The notes beneath the pieces were generated by a model that had not been told where the DNA came from, searched no databases, and saw only the letters and a list, made by a program, of their open reading frames with translations. From positions 1,798,001 through 1,862,000 of the forward strand of contig JABUKB010000001.1 in NCBI GenBank assembly GCA_014595895.1: a stretch of DNA of 64,000 nucleotides, given 5' to 3'. Position 1 is the first letter of the stretch. Every line of letters begins with the position of its first letter. Source of the stretch: Lysinibacillus odysseyi. GTDB taxonomy: Bacteria; Bacillota; Bacilli; Bacillales_A; Planococcaceae. The position numbers and the translations under genes were made by a program. Below are positions 50,726 to 60,384 of this stretch, piece by piece.

Positions 50726-50770
50726 AAAGCGCCTCAAGCCCTAAATATTAAAGGATTTGAAGCGCTTTTC
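50726..50770 (-). terminator. Terminator near the ferredoxin-NADP reductase gene
   Basis: AAGCGCCTCAA and TTGAAGCGCTT (one mismatch) around an 18-base loop with A/T runs on both sides, about 80 bases past the reductase stop. Confidence 0.55.
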
Positions 50771-50847
50771 GATTGATTCAAAATTTTGTTTTGCTCGATC
50801 TACTATCGATTTTTCAAGTTGAATTATCTCTTCATTCTTTTCCTTAC

Positions 50848-51837
50848 CTATTCAAATAAACTAGTTGAATGCGCTGGCTGCAAGCGAGCTTTTGGATCTA
50901 TATAGTTAATCGCATTATTAATAGCAGTCGGTCCTTCACCAAAACCAGTGGCAATGAGCTTCACTTTCCCAGGGAATGTACAAATATCTCCGGCTGCGTA
51001 AATGCCTTTCATATTTGTTTCCATTTTGCTATTTACGACAATACTGTTCTTTTCAATTTCAAGACCCCAATTGCTAATAGCACCTAGCTTTGAAACAAAA
51101 CCGTAATTACACAAGACAGCATCCACCGCAATTTCCTTTACATCCGTATCCTTTACATGTTTCAGTTTTACCCGTTCAATTTGATTCTCTCCGCTAAACG
51201 ATTCCACCGCATACGGCGTTAAAATATTTACTTTTGATTGTTTTAACTCTTTTACAGTTTGTTCATGTGCTCTAAATTGATCTCTGCGATGGACAAGTGT
51301 TACTTCATTGGCAATCGGCTCTAACATTAAAGCCCAGTCGACCGCGGAATCGCCACCACCGAGCAATAGCACATTTTGACCTTTGAAAGCATCCATTTGC
51401 TTTACGAAATAATGTAAGTTGCTTTCCTCATATTTTTCCGCGTTCACTTCCGTAATTTTTCTTGGCTGGAAGGCGCCATTTCCTGCTGTAATAATAATCG
51501 CTTTCGCAAAATGTTCGGTGCCTTTTTTGGAAACGAGTCGGAACAGCTCATCATCCAATTTTTCAAGTTCTGCAATTTCTTCCTCCAAATCAATCGGAAC
51601 GTCAAATCGGCTTAACTGTTCTTCTAAGTTCTCAATTAAATCCTTAGCGCGAATTTTCGGGTGACCTGCAACATCGTAAATAAACTTTTCTGGATAAAGT
51701 GCAGTTAGCTGCCCGCCGATAGCCGGTAAACTTTCAATGATTTTAACCTTTGCTCCGCGCAGTCCGCCGTAAAAGGCCGTAAATAAGCCGCATGGGCCAC
51801 CGCCAATAATAATTACATCATAAATTTCCTTTGTCAT
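50848..51837 (-). CDS. Ferredoxin (flavodoxin)-NADP reductase, thioredoxin-reductase-like type
   Basis: A 329-residue flavoprotein of the YumC/YcgT group. FAD motif [20 protein letters not shown] at the start, NADP motif [14 protein letters not shown] in the middle, and [20 protein letters not shown] near the end. It lacks the CxxC of true thioredoxin reductases. It moves electrons between NADPH and ferredoxin/flavodoxin. ATG 51837 follows AAAGGTGA. Two 25-bp repeats lie 50-120 bases upstream and may be operators. Confidence 0.9.
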   Translation of the reverse strand: MTKEIYDVIIIGGGPCGLFTAFYGGLRGAKVKIIESLPAIGGQLTALYPEKFIYDVAGHPKIRAKDLIENLEEQLSRFDVPIDLEEEIAELEKLDDELFRLVSKKGTEHFAKAIIITAGNGAFQPRKITEVNAEKYEESNLHYFVKQMDAFKGQNVLLLGGGDSAVDWALMLEPIANEVTLVHRRDQFRAHEQTVKELKQSKVNILTPYAVESFSGENQIERVKLKHVKDTDVKEIAVDAVLCNYGFVSKLGAISNWGLEIEKNSIVVNSKMETNMKGIYAAGDICTFPGKVKLIATGFGEGPTAINNAINYIDPKARLQPAHSTSLFE

Positions 51838-51890
51838 GAGATCACCTTTCATTCTAAGAATTCATTTTGTTCATGTAAATTCGAACTTAA

Positions 51891-51953
51891 AAATATATAC
51901 CCTAACTTATATTTTCAAACAAGATGAAAAATATATACCCAAACTTATATTTT
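51891..51953. repeat. Two tandem 25-bp repeats upstream of the reductase gene
   Basis: Copies at 51891-51915 and 51929-51953 differ at one position. Each has the form AAATATATACCC, one variable base, then AACTTATATTTT, so each is itself an imperfect inverted repeat with AAATATA/TATATTT arms. Centre-to-centre spacing is 38 bp. Confidence 0.75.
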
Positions 51954-52024
51954 TAAAATAGTAATGGGTTCACTTGCCTTTGCATAACTATATCAAAATA
52001 GGTAGACATATTCATGTTTCTCCC

Positions 52025-53035
52025 CTAAAAGCTTCTTTTACTAAATTTAAATACACAATCTAAATTTTTATAACATTCATCACAATAAAAAAAATCGTCC
52101 GGTATGAGACGACTCCATTTTTTATCGACTATTTGATTACACTCTGGACATTGGATTTCATTCATCGCCTCTATTTTCCCGTCTAATACCTTATCTTCCA
52201 CTAATGCATAGTACCAGCCTGAACGCTGACTTGAGTCAGGAGTAGACCATTTGTTTTTATTGTCTTCACTCCGGTACTTACGATTTGTTCGAATAAATTC
52301 TCTCAGCACTTCCGGTCGCTTTCTTTTCCGCATCACTTCAGCACATATTTCTATAGAAAAAATTTCATTAGTAACGGGAAGTACCTTTTTGCATTGTTCC
52401 AATAATGCTTCCAATTTTTCAGCATCTTCTTGCAGGATCGACAGCATACGGTACATTTCACTTGCAAGAGGACCATCATCCCCGCCACTTAAAAAGAGAG
52501 ATGTATACTCACTATCATTAAACAAGTCATACAAATCTTTTAAAATCATTGTTAATTCCAGATGTACTTCAAAATCATTTTTACCCCTTCGTTCCAAGTA
52601 ATATTTATACTTTCTTTTTAACTGCTCAAATTCCATAAATAAAAAAATATAGCTATCGGCATAGGAATCATAATGCTCTACAGCTCCGTGTTCATCGAAA
52701 CAACCGCTATGACAATATTGAAGATTGTCAATATCAATAAGATAGACGTCTTCCAATGGAGTAAAACAGGATGTGCAATAACCCCATTTGGGTGTCGCTA
52801 GCCATGTTTTATGTTCGTAACGGATCCACCCTTCCCTCGCAATACTCTTTAACAACCGCCCTACATAACCTTTCACCTTTTTCTTCCCTGCTGCTTTTTC
52901 GAGTGTTTTGTACAACTTACGATTATGTTGCTCTAACCCTTTTAAAACGTCTGCACTGCTTGCTTCTCGTTCCTTCTTAAAATAGTTCTGCGTAAATTCC
53001 TTAAACTTTAGAAACTCATGTTTTTGAATGATCAT
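52025..53035 (-). CDS. Hypothetical protein with two zinc-ribbon-like Cys pairs
   Basis: A 336-residue cytosolic protein. A helical N-terminus with LKGLEQHNRKLYKTLEKAAG and REGWIRYEHKTWLATP resembles a winged helix. A first ribbon-like site is GYCTSCFTPL with YCHSGC, a long helical middle follows, and a C-terminal ribbon has IQCPECNQIV with YCDECYKNLD. Not recognised. ATG 53035 follows GGGGGAG; a longer frame exists upstream. A nucleic-acid-binding role is possible from the ribbons but not shown. Confidence 0.65.
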   Translation of the reverse strand: MIIQKHEFLKFKEFTQNYFKKEREASSADVLKGLEQHNRKLYKTLEKAAGKKKVKGYVGRLLKSIAREGWIRYEHKTWLATPKWGYCTSCFTPLEDVYLIDIDNLQYCHSGCFDEHGAVEHYDSYADSYIFLFMEFEQLKRKYKYYLERRGKNDFEVHLELTMILKDLYDLFNDSEYTSLFLSGGDDGPLASEMYRMLSILQEDAEKLEALLEQCKKVLPVTNEIFSIEICAEVMRKRKRPEVLREFIRTNRKYRSEDNKNKWSTPDSSQRSGWYYALVEDKVLDGKIEAMNEIQCPECNQIVDKKWSRLIPDDFFYCDECYKNLDCVFKFSKRSF

Positions 53036-53150
53036 TGAATCTCCCCCTTCACTTACAACATACATAGGCTTATTGATAACTGTTACGCGCTGTATTATTA
53101 GGAGTAGAAGAAGGGGTTAATACGTTTAATCTGAATACAACGGGTCGCAA

Positions 53151-53195
53151 AATAGCCAACTACCTGAAAAAAACTTCAGATAGTTGGCTACTTCT
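53151..53195 (-). terminator. Terminator after hssS
   Basis: Sixteen-base arms TAGCCAACTACCTGAA and TTCAGATAGTTGGCTA (one mismatch) around a short A-rich loop. Confidence 0.75.
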
Positions 53196-53260
53196 AGTGC
53201 ATACCCTAAAGGTGCATTCTCTTGATATTTTGACCTTACATTCAATCATCAATGTCTAGT

Positions 53261-54649
53261 TTAATTTTGTTTATAAATAGGTAGCTCTATAGTAAATGTT
53301 GTTCCTACGTTTTCTATACTTTCCACCTGTATCTGACCATCATGCAATTTGATGATTGTCCAAACAATTGATAATCCCAGTCCCGTTCCCTCAATTGTAC
53401 GTGTACGTGAACTATCTGCACGATAAAACCGGTCGAATATCCGGTCAATTTCTGAGCGATTTAATCCAATTCCTGTATCCTTGAAACTAACAATAATTGA
53501 GTCTTCCTTTTCCTCCAGTGATATTTCAATACTTCCATCAGTTTTATTATATTTAATGGCATTTGTTAGTAAGTTATCCCAAACTGTATTGAGTAAAGAA
53601 GGGTCACCAGTGATTTCGATATCTGGTAAAGAGTAGCTTAGCATAATCCCTTTTTCGCTCACTTGCCATTGATAATTTCGCACCAATTCTTTTATTTGCT
53701 CACTCACATTGAATGGCTTTTTCTTCACAATATCATCGCTACGATCTAACGAGGCAAGAAGCAACAGCTGTTTTGTTAAGTTCGATAATCTTCTAATTTC
53801 ATCATGAATAATGGAAATGTACTTCCCTCTTTCTTCTACACTGACTGATTCATTTTCCAGCAACTTTGTATATCCTTTTATATTTGATAATGGCGACTGA
53901 ATATCATGAGAAATATTCGAGATGAACTCCTTTCTTACGTCATCTGCTTGTTCCAATTTTCTTGCCATGTGTAAAAAGCTGTAGGAAAGTTCCCCTAATT
54001 CATCCTGACGAGTAATATCCAATTCGACATTAAAATCGCCATTCGAGAGTGACTTTGTGGCTGTTGTTAATTTTGAAATGGGCTTTACTAAATATTTGGT
54101 ACTAAAAAGGACCATAATGATGCTTAAAAGTATGGTGAATAATAGTAACCAGCCAAATAAAAAATGCATTTCATTAAAAAGAAGTTTAATATCCGGTCGA
54201 AGGAAAAGGGCATAGTTTTTTTCGTTATATCTAAATGGCACACCTATTGTATTCTTCAATTCATTTGCAAAAAAACCTGTAACAAACGTTCCTTGCGGGA
54301 AGTGAAGAATACCATGATACGTATTGCCGCCTAATACAGTCTCGATTGTTGAAGGAGAAAGGTTTTTCTCCCTAAATTCTGCACCAAAAAAGTCTTCTTC
54401 CCCCGCATCATTCGTTAAGTAGATTTGATAACCAACCGAGGAAATATGATTCAAGTGTTCTTTCAAGTCGAGAGTCGGATGTTCTTCCATATATGTTGCA
54501 ACAGATTCTGCGATTTTCGTGATTTTTTCATCATTATCGGGTTTCAATATTTGCTGATAATAGGTATTAGATATGATGAAAGCAAAAATACTGCTCAATA
54601 TCATGATTCCCATCGTAATGACAATGAATTTTACGTACAGAGTTTTCAT
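53261..54649 (-). CDS. hssS: Heme sensor histidine kinase HssS
   Basis: A 462-residue membrane kinase. Two membrane helices (about 7-29 and 163-185) bracket an outside domain with FGAEFREKNLSPSTIETVLG, NTYHGILHFPQGTFVTGFF and the family word FLRPDIKLLFNEMHFL. HAMP follows with LVKPISKLTTATKSLSNGDF, then H-box ISNISHDIQSPLSNIKGY, N-box VWDNLLTNAIKYN, and GTGLGLSIVWTIIKLHDG. The outside domain pattern matches staphylococcal HssS, which detects heme stress at the membrane. Its ATG overlaps the hssR stop (ATGA). Linked to hrtA/hrtB. Confidence 0.9.
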   Translation of the reverse strand: MKTLYVKFIVITMGIMILSSIFAFIISNTYYQQILKPDNDEKITKIAESVATYMEEHPTLDLKEHLNHISSVGYQIYLTNDAGEEDFFGAEFREKNLSPSTIETVLGGNTYHGILHFPQGTFVTGFFANELKNTIGVPFRYNEKNYALFLRPDIKLLFNEMHFLFGWLLLFTILLSIIMVLFSTKYLVKPISKLTTATKSLSNGDFNVELDITRQDELGELSYSFLHMARKLEQADDVRKEFISNISHDIQSPLSNIKGYTKLLENESVSVEERGKYISIIHDEIRRLSNLTKQLLLLASLDRSDDIVKKKPFNVSEQIKELVRNYQWQVSEKGIMLSYSLPDIEITGDPSLLNTVWDNLLTNAIKYNKTDGSIEISLEEKEDSIIVSFKDTGIGLNRSEIDRIFDRFYRADSSRTRTIEGTGLGLSIVWTIIKLHDGQIQVESIENVGTTFTIELPIYKQN

Positions 54650-55326
54650 AATCGCTTGGCCTCCAGTGAATATCCAACCCCTCGTATTGTCTTAATTTGA
54701 AAGTCATCTGTTAATTTCGTAAAACGGTCTCTTAATCTTTTTATATGAACATCGACTGTTCGATCATCTCCTTCATAATCTAATCCCCAAATTTGTTCAA
54801 TAAGGTGATCCCGGGAGAAAACTTGCATAGGATGAGACATTAAAAAATACAAAAGTTCAAATTCCTTCAAAGGCAACAGAAAAGTCCTGTCCCCAATCTG
54901 AACCTCATAGCTTTTTTTATTTATAGCTGTACTACCAATGCGGATAATAAAGTCTTCTGGGTGATTATCATATCGTCGCAATAGTGCCTTTATACGATAA
55001 ATTAATTCTTTTGGTTCAAATGGTTTCACTAAATAATCATCTGTGCCTGCTTGAAATCCCTGCTCTTTATCCTCAATTTGATTTTTCGCTGTTAAAAGGA
55101 TGACCGGGATATTAAACTGCTGTCGAATTTCCCTTGTTAGTTCATACCCGTCCATAAATGGCATCATTACATCAACAACCGCTAAGTGACAGTTTTCACT
55201 CTTAAGGATTTCTAAAGCCTGCACTCCATCTTTTGCCTTGAATACCTGATATCCTTGTGCAGATAAGTGAATGGATACTAGATTTAAAATATTGATATCG
55301 TCATCAACCACTAAAATTTTTGTCAT
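54646..55326 (-). CDS. hssR: Heme response regulator HssR
   Basis: A 226-residue OmpR-type regulator. Receiver: VVDDDINIL, phosphoacceptor Asp in AVVDVMMPFMDGY, DYLVKPFEPKELIYRIKALL. DNA-binding domain: LLPLKEFELLYFLMSHPMQV, DHLIEQIWGLDYEGDDRTVD, HIKRLRDRF. It closely follows staphylococcal HssR. It should bind the direct repeat upstream of hrtB (57202-57221). AAGGAG precedes the ATG; a terminator-like hairpin lies between it and hrtA. Confidence 0.9.
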   Translation of the reverse strand: MTKILVVDDDINILNLVSIHLSAQGYQVFKAKDGVQALEILKSENCHLAVVDVMMPFMDGYELTREIRQQFNIPVILLTAKNQIEDKEQGFQAGTDDYLVKPFEPKELIYRIKALLRRYDNHPEDFIIRIGSTAINKKSYEVQIGDRTFLLPLKEFELLYFLMSHPMQVFSRDHLIEQIWGLDYEGDDRTVDVHIKRLRDRFTKLTDDFQIKTIRGVGYSLEAKRL

Positions 55327-55357
55327 TTTGGCAGCTCCTTACGTTCCTGGCTAATCT

Positions 55358-55390
55358 CAAAAATAGCCCAGCACAAATAACCGGGCTATC
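55358..55390 (-). terminator. Terminator between hrtA and hssR
   Basis: ATAGCCC/GGGCTAT stem with a 13-base loop and five T on the minus strand. It uncouples the transporter genes from hssRS, at least partly. Confidence 0.7.
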
Positions 55391-55439
55391 TATTCATAAA
55401 GCAATGTTAAGTGTTCTCTTGCAGTTCATGGTTTAATAC

Positions 55440-56120
55440 TTAATCTTGCATAATTACACCATCGCTCATTTTAATGATGTGATCCGCATAGGAAAGCATT
55501 TCTTCATCATGTGTCACAATCAGTGTAGTAATATTTAAGTTTTTCGTTATATCTCGTATTAATGCCATCACATCTTTAGATCTTTTGGAGTCTAGACTTG
55601 CAGTTGGTTCATCAGCGAAAAGAACTTTCGGTTTATGAATAATTGCACGAGCAATGGCTACTCTTTGTTTTTCTCCACCTGACAACGAGGATGGATAAGC
55701 TTGTTTTCGATGTTCCATTCCGACTAATTGCAGAATGTTTTCAACTTCCCTTTTTTGTTGCTCTTTCTTTAATTTCGTCTCAGAAACATCTAGCATTAAC
55801 ATTAATTGTTCTTCTACTGTGAGGAATGGAACAAGATGTGCAAACTGAAAGATAAAACCAAATTCTTTCGCTCTTATTTCCCGGATTTTCTCCTGGTTCA
55901 TAGCACTTATATTTTTCCCTTCAAATAATACCTCTCCATCTGATGCAGATTGAAGTCCTGCCGCTATGGTAAGTAGTGTACTCTTCCCTGAACCTGATGC
56001 ACCTACTAATGCTGTTATTTCACCTTCTCTAAGAGTAAGGTCCACACCTTTTAATATTTCTTCTTTCAGTTCCCCATTACTAAACGTTTTTTTCACTTTA
56101 TTAATTGCGAATAAAGACAT
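55440..56120 (-). CDS. hrtA: Heme efflux ABC transporter ATPase HrtA
   Basis: A 226-residue LolD/MacB-type ATPase: Walker A GASGSGKST, Q-loop FQFAHLVPFLTV, signature LSGGEKQRVAIARAI, Walker B VLFADEPTASLDS and H-loop VTHDEEML. With HrtB it forms the MacB-like pump that removes excess heme from the membrane. The start lies one base after the hrtB stop, and AAGGAG within the hrtB end serves as ribosome binding site. Confidence 0.9.
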   Translation of the reverse strand: MSLFAINKVKKTFSNGELKEEILKGVDLTLREGEITALVGASGSGKSTLLTIAAGLQSASDGEVLFEGKNISAMNQEKIREIRAKEFGFIFQFAHLVPFLTVEEQLMLMLDVSETKLKKEQQKREVENILQLVGMEHRKQAYPSSLSGGEKQRVAIARAIIHKPKVLFADEPTASLDSKRSKDVMALIRDITKNLNITTLIVTHDEEMLSYADHIIKMSDGVIMQD

Positions 56121-56121
56121 A

Positions 56122-57156
56122 TTATATCTCTCCTTGCTGAATGGCTTGTAATGGTTCGATTTTTCTTATTTGTAAGCTTGCGATCGTAGTACCGATAAAT
56201 CCAATCACGAGAAATACTCCTGATAATATGAGCGTTGTGTTGAATGTTAAACTAAAAGGCATCCCTTCAGGAGCAATTATATTAAAACCTTGGCTTATTG
56301 CAATAGACAGAGCTAACGAAGTAATTGTTATGACAATCATTTGTGTCCACATCATTGTAAATAATCGACTCGTTTTTAAACCAATTGCTTTTAAAATGCC
56401 GTATAAACCAATCTTTTGAACATTCATCATGTAAAAGAAAATGGCAAATAACATTCCGCTAATAACAACTAAAAACCATACAATCATATTTAACGTCATC
56501 TGTTCTGCCTTATAACTTGGGATTGTTTTGAGAAACTCTTGCTTTGAGAATGATTGTAAACCTGTAATCTCTTCGGGAGCATTTTCTTTTGGTATAAACA
56601 CTAATTGCATATCATTTACTCTATAGATTTCTTTGTAATTCTCCATATTAATAAAGGCAACAGCTGCATGGCTAAATTTCGTTTGGTCAACAAAACCTTT
56701 TACAATAAACTCACCGCTAAATTGAGGGTTCGTTAAACGATCTCCAACTTTGATCCCTTTCTCCTCCATTGAGCGATCTAGTAGAATTTCACCCTCTTTA
56801 ACATTACTAAAAATTTCTGACTCGGTTGAAGTAACAAATACAACGCTTTGCTGCTTATCATTCTGGTCATTCAAAAAGCCCATTTGAATGGATAATGCGG
56901 TAGCGCCTTGATAATCGTTAATCAGCTTTTCCTGTATACCACTATCGATTCGAGACAGATTATAGGTTTCTTCTGCCTCTGGATTCATATAAAATTGCCC
57001 CTCTGGTAAATCTTTTATCAATGAGGCATTATCCTGGGATAATCCATTCGCTAAACCTGAAATAATAAATGTTAGTAAACTAACAAGAAAAACAATTGAC
57101 CCTAATATTAAAAATCTTACTTTATTTTTCTTTATTTCTTTAAATGCAAGATTCAT
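56122..57156 (-). CDS. hrtB: Heme efflux ABC transporter permease HrtB
   Basis: A 344-residue FtsX/MacB-fold permease: helix 1 about residues 15-38 ending FIISGLANGLSQDNASL, a large outside domain (about 40-220), then three C-terminal helices with FAIFFYMMNVQKIGLYGILK AIGLKT-type coupling sequence (ILKAIGLKT) and a closing IRKIEPLQAI. The ISGLAxGL start and KAIG coupling loop match staphylococcal HrtB. GGAGGAC precedes the ATG. It is first in the leftward unit, directly after the HssR box; in Staphylococcus the order is hrtA then hrtB. Confidence 0.88.
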   Translation of the reverse strand: MNLAFKEIKKNKVRFLILGSIVFLVSLLTFIISGLANGLSQDNASLIKDLPEGQFYMNPEAEETYNLSRIDSGIQEKLINDYQGATALSIQMGFLNDQNDKQQSVVFVTSTESEIFSNVKEGEILLDRSMEEKGIKVGDRLTNPQFSGEFIVKGFVDQTKFSHAAVAFINMENYKEIYRVNDMQLVFIPKENAPEEITGLQSFSKQEFLKTIPSYKAEQMTLNMIVWFLVVISGMLFAIFFYMMNVQKIGLYGILKAIGLKTSRLFTMMWTQMIVITITSLALSIAISQGFNIIAPEGMPFSLTFNTTLILSGVFLVIGFIGTTIASLQIRKIEPLQAIQQGEI

Positions 57157-57201
57157 CTTTCGTCCTCCATTCTCTTTTTGACTCCCTTAGAATACACCTC
57201 T

Positions 57202-57221
57202 TAAATGAACAGAAAATGAAC
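57202..57221 (-). promoter_or_regulatory. HssR box upstream of hrtB
   Basis: On the minus strand GTTCATTTT-CT-GTTCATTTA is a direct repeat with two-base spacing, nearly identical to the known HssR target (GTTCATATT, two bases, GTTCATATT). A TATTCT -10-like hexamer lies just downstream. Confidence 0.8.
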
Positions 57222-57393
57222 GGATGATTACATTGGTAGCCAAAAACAAAGAAAATGAAGTCCATAGTAAATATAAGATAGCTCGTACCACGTTTTGCAA
57301 AGGAGCATTAAGGTTAAGTAGATAGTATGGAACCAAGCAATTATTTACTACATTTCGAAAATCATCATTTTCAGAAATTCGGAGGAAAACGAC

Positions 57394-57903
57394 ATGGAAT
57401 TTCTTATCATCTTAATTGCAAAAGTAGTTGAAGTTTCTTTAAGTACGGTTCGGACTGTTTTCATTTCGAAAGGGATGAAAGGATACTCTTCTGTCATTGC
57501 ATTCATTGAAGTCCTTATTTGGTTAAAAGTAGTTAGTGTTGTATTAATCGGTCTCAGCGAAAATCCTTCCAATATGGTCGCTTATGCTGTAGGTTTTGCG
57601 GTCGGTAACTATATTGGTATATGGCTTGAAGGCAAATTAGCCATTGGACTTATTACGATTCAAGTGATTGTAGATGAAAGTGTGGGACAAGAGTTGGCAG
57701 ACTACTTGCGAAGCCAAAACGTAGCCGTAACGGTAATGCACGGAGAAGGTAGAGACACTAAGAGAAGCATCCTGATTCTTCACTTAAAACGTAAAATCAA
57801 GGATAAAGTAATTAAAGACATTGATGAAAAGGTTGAAAAAGCACTTATTACGTCATCAGATGTAAAAGTCATTCATGGTGGATATGGGTTGCTTAGAAAG
57901 TAA
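57394..57903 (+). CDS. UPF0316 (DUF2179/DUF5698) membrane protein
   Basis: A 169-residue protein: three membrane helices with LSTVRTVFISKGMKGYSSVI and YAVGFAVGNYIGIWLEGKLA, then a cytosolic DUF2179 domain with VTVMHGEGRDTKRSILILHL. The function is unknown (Bacillus YebE family). GGAGG eight bases before the ATG. Confidence 0.88.
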   Translation: MEFLIILIAKVVEVSLSTVRTVFISKGMKGYSSVIAFIEVLIWLKVVSVVLIGLSENPSNMVAYAVGFAVGNYIGIWLEGKLAIGLITIQVIVDESVGQELADYLRSQNVAVTVMHGEGRDTKRSILILHLKRKIKDKVIKDIDEKVEKALITSSDVKVIHGGYGLLRK

Positions 57904-57925
57904 TAGAGTATGTTTGAATTGATGA

Positions 57926-57957
57926 AAGAGACGCTTGAGTGAGCGTCTCTTTTTGTA
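57926..57957 (+). terminator. Terminator after the UPF0316 gene
   Basis: Nine-base stem AGAGACGCT/AGCGTCTCT with a six-base loop and five T. Confidence 0.9.
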
Positions 57958-58312
57958 TGTTTACGAACCATTCCTCTATACTTTCGTGGCGTTTTTAATT
58001 CACGATGATACAACGAATGAGAAGCCTCTATAGATCATTATGCAAGCAAAATATTAGGATTTCACGTTAACATGAATCTCCCAGCATAGGCATACACTGA
58101 ACTATATTTTTTAGCACTGTGCTCATAATTTCTTTGATTGCAATGTGCGTATATGTAGTTCATAAGACAATACCGAATAAATAATAGTGAAAGGACAACC
58201 CCCACCAAATACATCATTTTCTAGTTCAACTAACCTTTATAAATAAACTACCTATATCCTTGAACTTAATATTTTATCAATCTTGATGTTAAGAAAAGAA
58301 AGGAAATTTAAA
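57958..58312. other. Intergenic region before the Na/Pi cotransporter gene
   Basis: About 350 bases without a supportable gene; AT-rich. I see no recognisable riboswitch or clear promoter. Confidence 0.4.
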
Positions 58313-59236
58313 ATGTCTCAGTTATCGTTATTTATCCTTATGATCGGCTTGTTTTTATTGGGGATGTTTTTATTAAGGAAAGGGCTATTTAATCTTTCTT
58401 CCAAAAAACTAGAAAAATCACTCGTCACTTTAACGAATAAACCATGGAAGGGTCTTTTACTTGGGGTTATTGTAACCTCTATACTACAAAGCAGTTCCGC
58501 TGTATCCATTATCACAATTGGATTAGTTGCTGCAAAGGTTTTAAGTTTTTCACAATCAATTGGAGTTATTTTAGGCGCAAATATTGGAACAACGATAACC
58601 GCTGAGCTAATTACTTTAAACATTGATTCGTTAATCATTCCAATAGCGATTATTGGAGCCGTTCTCTTTTTATTTAAGAAGAACAGTATACGTAACTCAG
58701 GTTTAGCTTTCATCGGAATATCTGCAATTTTTGGGGCAATGTGGGGATTTGAAAGGCTGGCAACACCTTTGAGAGGACTAGCCTATATCGATAAAATTTT
58801 CCTCATGCTTGATGGAAACCTATTGTATGCTGTAGTTGCCGGAGCTTTTCTAGCTGCAATCATTCAATCAAGTACAGCTACAACTGGCATTATGATGGGG
58901 TTTCTTGCAGCAGGAACAATGAATCTAGATACAGGTATAGCCATCGTTCTGGGTGCGAATATCGGAACATGTTTGGATGCATGGCTTGCTTCATTAGGCT
59001 CTGGTAGAGAAGCTAAACTTACTGCCTATTCACATATATGGATAAATATTTTGGGCGTCGCTATTTTCTATCCATTCATAGGAGTGTTAGCAACGATCGG
59101 CACTCATTTATCCAAGCACCCCGATGTACAACTTGCGCATATTAGTGTGATTTTTAACGTATTAAGTTCATTAATGATTCTTCCGTTTACGAAACAATTT
59201 GCGAACTTCATAGAAAAAATTCATGGCAGTAAATAA
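58313..59236 (+). CDS. Na/Pi cotransporter family protein
   Basis: A 307-residue membrane protein with two inverted repeats, each carrying the family's QSS and GANIGT words: SILQSSSAVSIITIG and VILGANIGTTITAEL in the first half, IIQSSTATTGIMMGF and IVLGANIGTCLDAWL in the second. It lacks the C-terminal PhoU-like domain of longer relatives, as in Bacillus YjbB-like short forms. It probably moves phosphate with sodium; direction uncertain. ATG 58313 follows AAAGGA. Confidence 0.88.
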   Translation: MSQLSLFILMIGLFLLGMFLLRKGLFNLSSKKLEKSLVTLTNKPWKGLLLGVIVTSILQSSSAVSIITIGLVAAKVLSFSQSIGVILGANIGTTITAELITLNIDSLIIPIAIIGAVLFLFKKNSIRNSGLAFIGISAIFGAMWGFERLATPLRGLAYIDKIFLMLDGNLLYAVVAGAFLAAIIQSSTATTGIMMGFLAAGTMNLDTGIAIVLGANIGTCLDAWLASLGSGREAKLTAYSHIWINILGVAIFYPFIGVLATIGTHLSKHPDVQLAHISVIFNVLSSLMILPFTKQFANFIEKIHGSK

Positions 59237-59261
59237 ACTTCCCTTCAAAAAGAATAAAAAA

Positions 59262-59298
59262 TGCTTCCCATAAGTTTTCACAACTCATGAGAAGCCTC
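59262..59298 (+). terminator. Weak terminator after the Na/Pi cotransporter gene
   Basis: Imperfect hairpin GCTTC...AAGTT with AACTC...GAAGC, no strong T-run. Confidence 0.4.
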
Positions 59299-59366
59299 TA
59301 TTATTACCCTTCATTTAATGAAATGAATATTTTACTATCCCATTTTCTTCATATCAATAATCAGCT

Positions 59367-60041
59367 TTAAAAACGAACTCTAAATACTTTATTGATAAAT
59401 GGATATAGGAATTTAACCCCTTTTTTCGTTGACATATCCCCTACAAGATGCGAAAGATAAGCCATTGTAGAAATAAGAGCCAAACCTTCTACCCCAGTGC
59501 TCACTTGTAATAGGTATGACATATACCACCAATAAGCCAATGCCCAAATCGTATGCGTTGCCCCTCGGTGTGGAAACCACCCTGCTCCTCCTATGTATAA
59601 AGCAAACATAACCAACCACCACAACTCATCCGTAATTGCATAATATAGAAGGAATAAACTTAAGATGGTCATCAGAATATTTTTCAAAGTTTCCTGACCC
59701 TTTAGGGAAAGACCTATAATGACTGCTCCCCACCCCAATAATAGAAGTTTATTTTGCTCAGTAAACCATTTTCCCTCTAGGAAAGATAAGAAGTTTAGAT
59801 CTAAAAAGTATGTAACCAAAGACAGGAGTATTAATGCTCCACCAATAAATACCCCACGTTTTTTTATTAGTTTAGCTGTCTTAGTTACACGTTTATTTAA
59901 TAGATTATTTCCGTCCAAATCAGGAGCAAGGGAAGCCACGCCTGATGCGACTAAAATGATAGGTATCATTTCAAGTGGTTGGCTAATAGACGCCACCGCT
60001 CCTATTCCTAATCCTATTGTTAAATGAGTTCGACCTTTCAC
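59367..60041 (-). CDS. YdjM/DUF457-type membrane-bound metal-dependent hydrolase
   Basis: A 224-residue membrane protein with the family's metal-site words: KGRTHLTIGLGIG at the start, SLAPDLDGNNLLNKRV, FPHRGATHTIWALA and YLSHLVGDMSTKKGVKFLYP near the end. Relatives are LexA-regulated in enterobacteria (YdjM) or linked to envelope processes in Bacillus (YfhP, YvsG); the substrate is unknown. GTG 60041 follows AGAGGTGG. Confidence 0.85.
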   Translation of the reverse strand: MKGRTHLTIGLGIGAVASISQPLEMIPIILVASGVASLAPDLDGNNLLNKRVTKTAKLIKKRGVFIGGALILLSLVTYFLDLNFLSFLEGKWFTEQNKLLLLGWGAVIIGLSLKGQETLKNILMTILSLFLLYYAITDELWWLVMFALYIGGAGWFPHRGATHTIWALAYWWYMSYLLQVSTGVEGLALISTMAYLSHLVGDMSTKKGVKFLYPFINKVFRVRF

Positions 60042-60384
60042 GCTGCCACCTCTTTGTTGTTATGTTTCTTTTTCTACTGAAAGGTATCACGAACCCTCGA
60101 AAATATGCAGCTTAATTAACTTCTTTACAACTTGACTACAAACAGACAAAAAGTGGTTTCCCTCTTTCATAATAAAAGATAAAAGTAGGTTTCTGTAAGT
60201 TTAGGTTGAAATGAAAAGTTTTTAGTAAACCCATACCTTTAACAGTCTATTGCTTGTTTCTCGACAATTCAAGTATATAAAAATTCGTTTTCATTAAGTC
60301 TTTCTATTAAGCACTTTTGCACCGCTATTATAAGTGAAAATCCCCACACTATACATGATAATTGGATGCCTTTCCAAACAATCC
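60042..60384. other. Divergent intergenic region
   Basis: About 340 bases, AT-rich, between the YdjM-like and nitrilase genes. Apart from the promoter at its right end I see nothing that can be supported. Confidence 0.4.
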
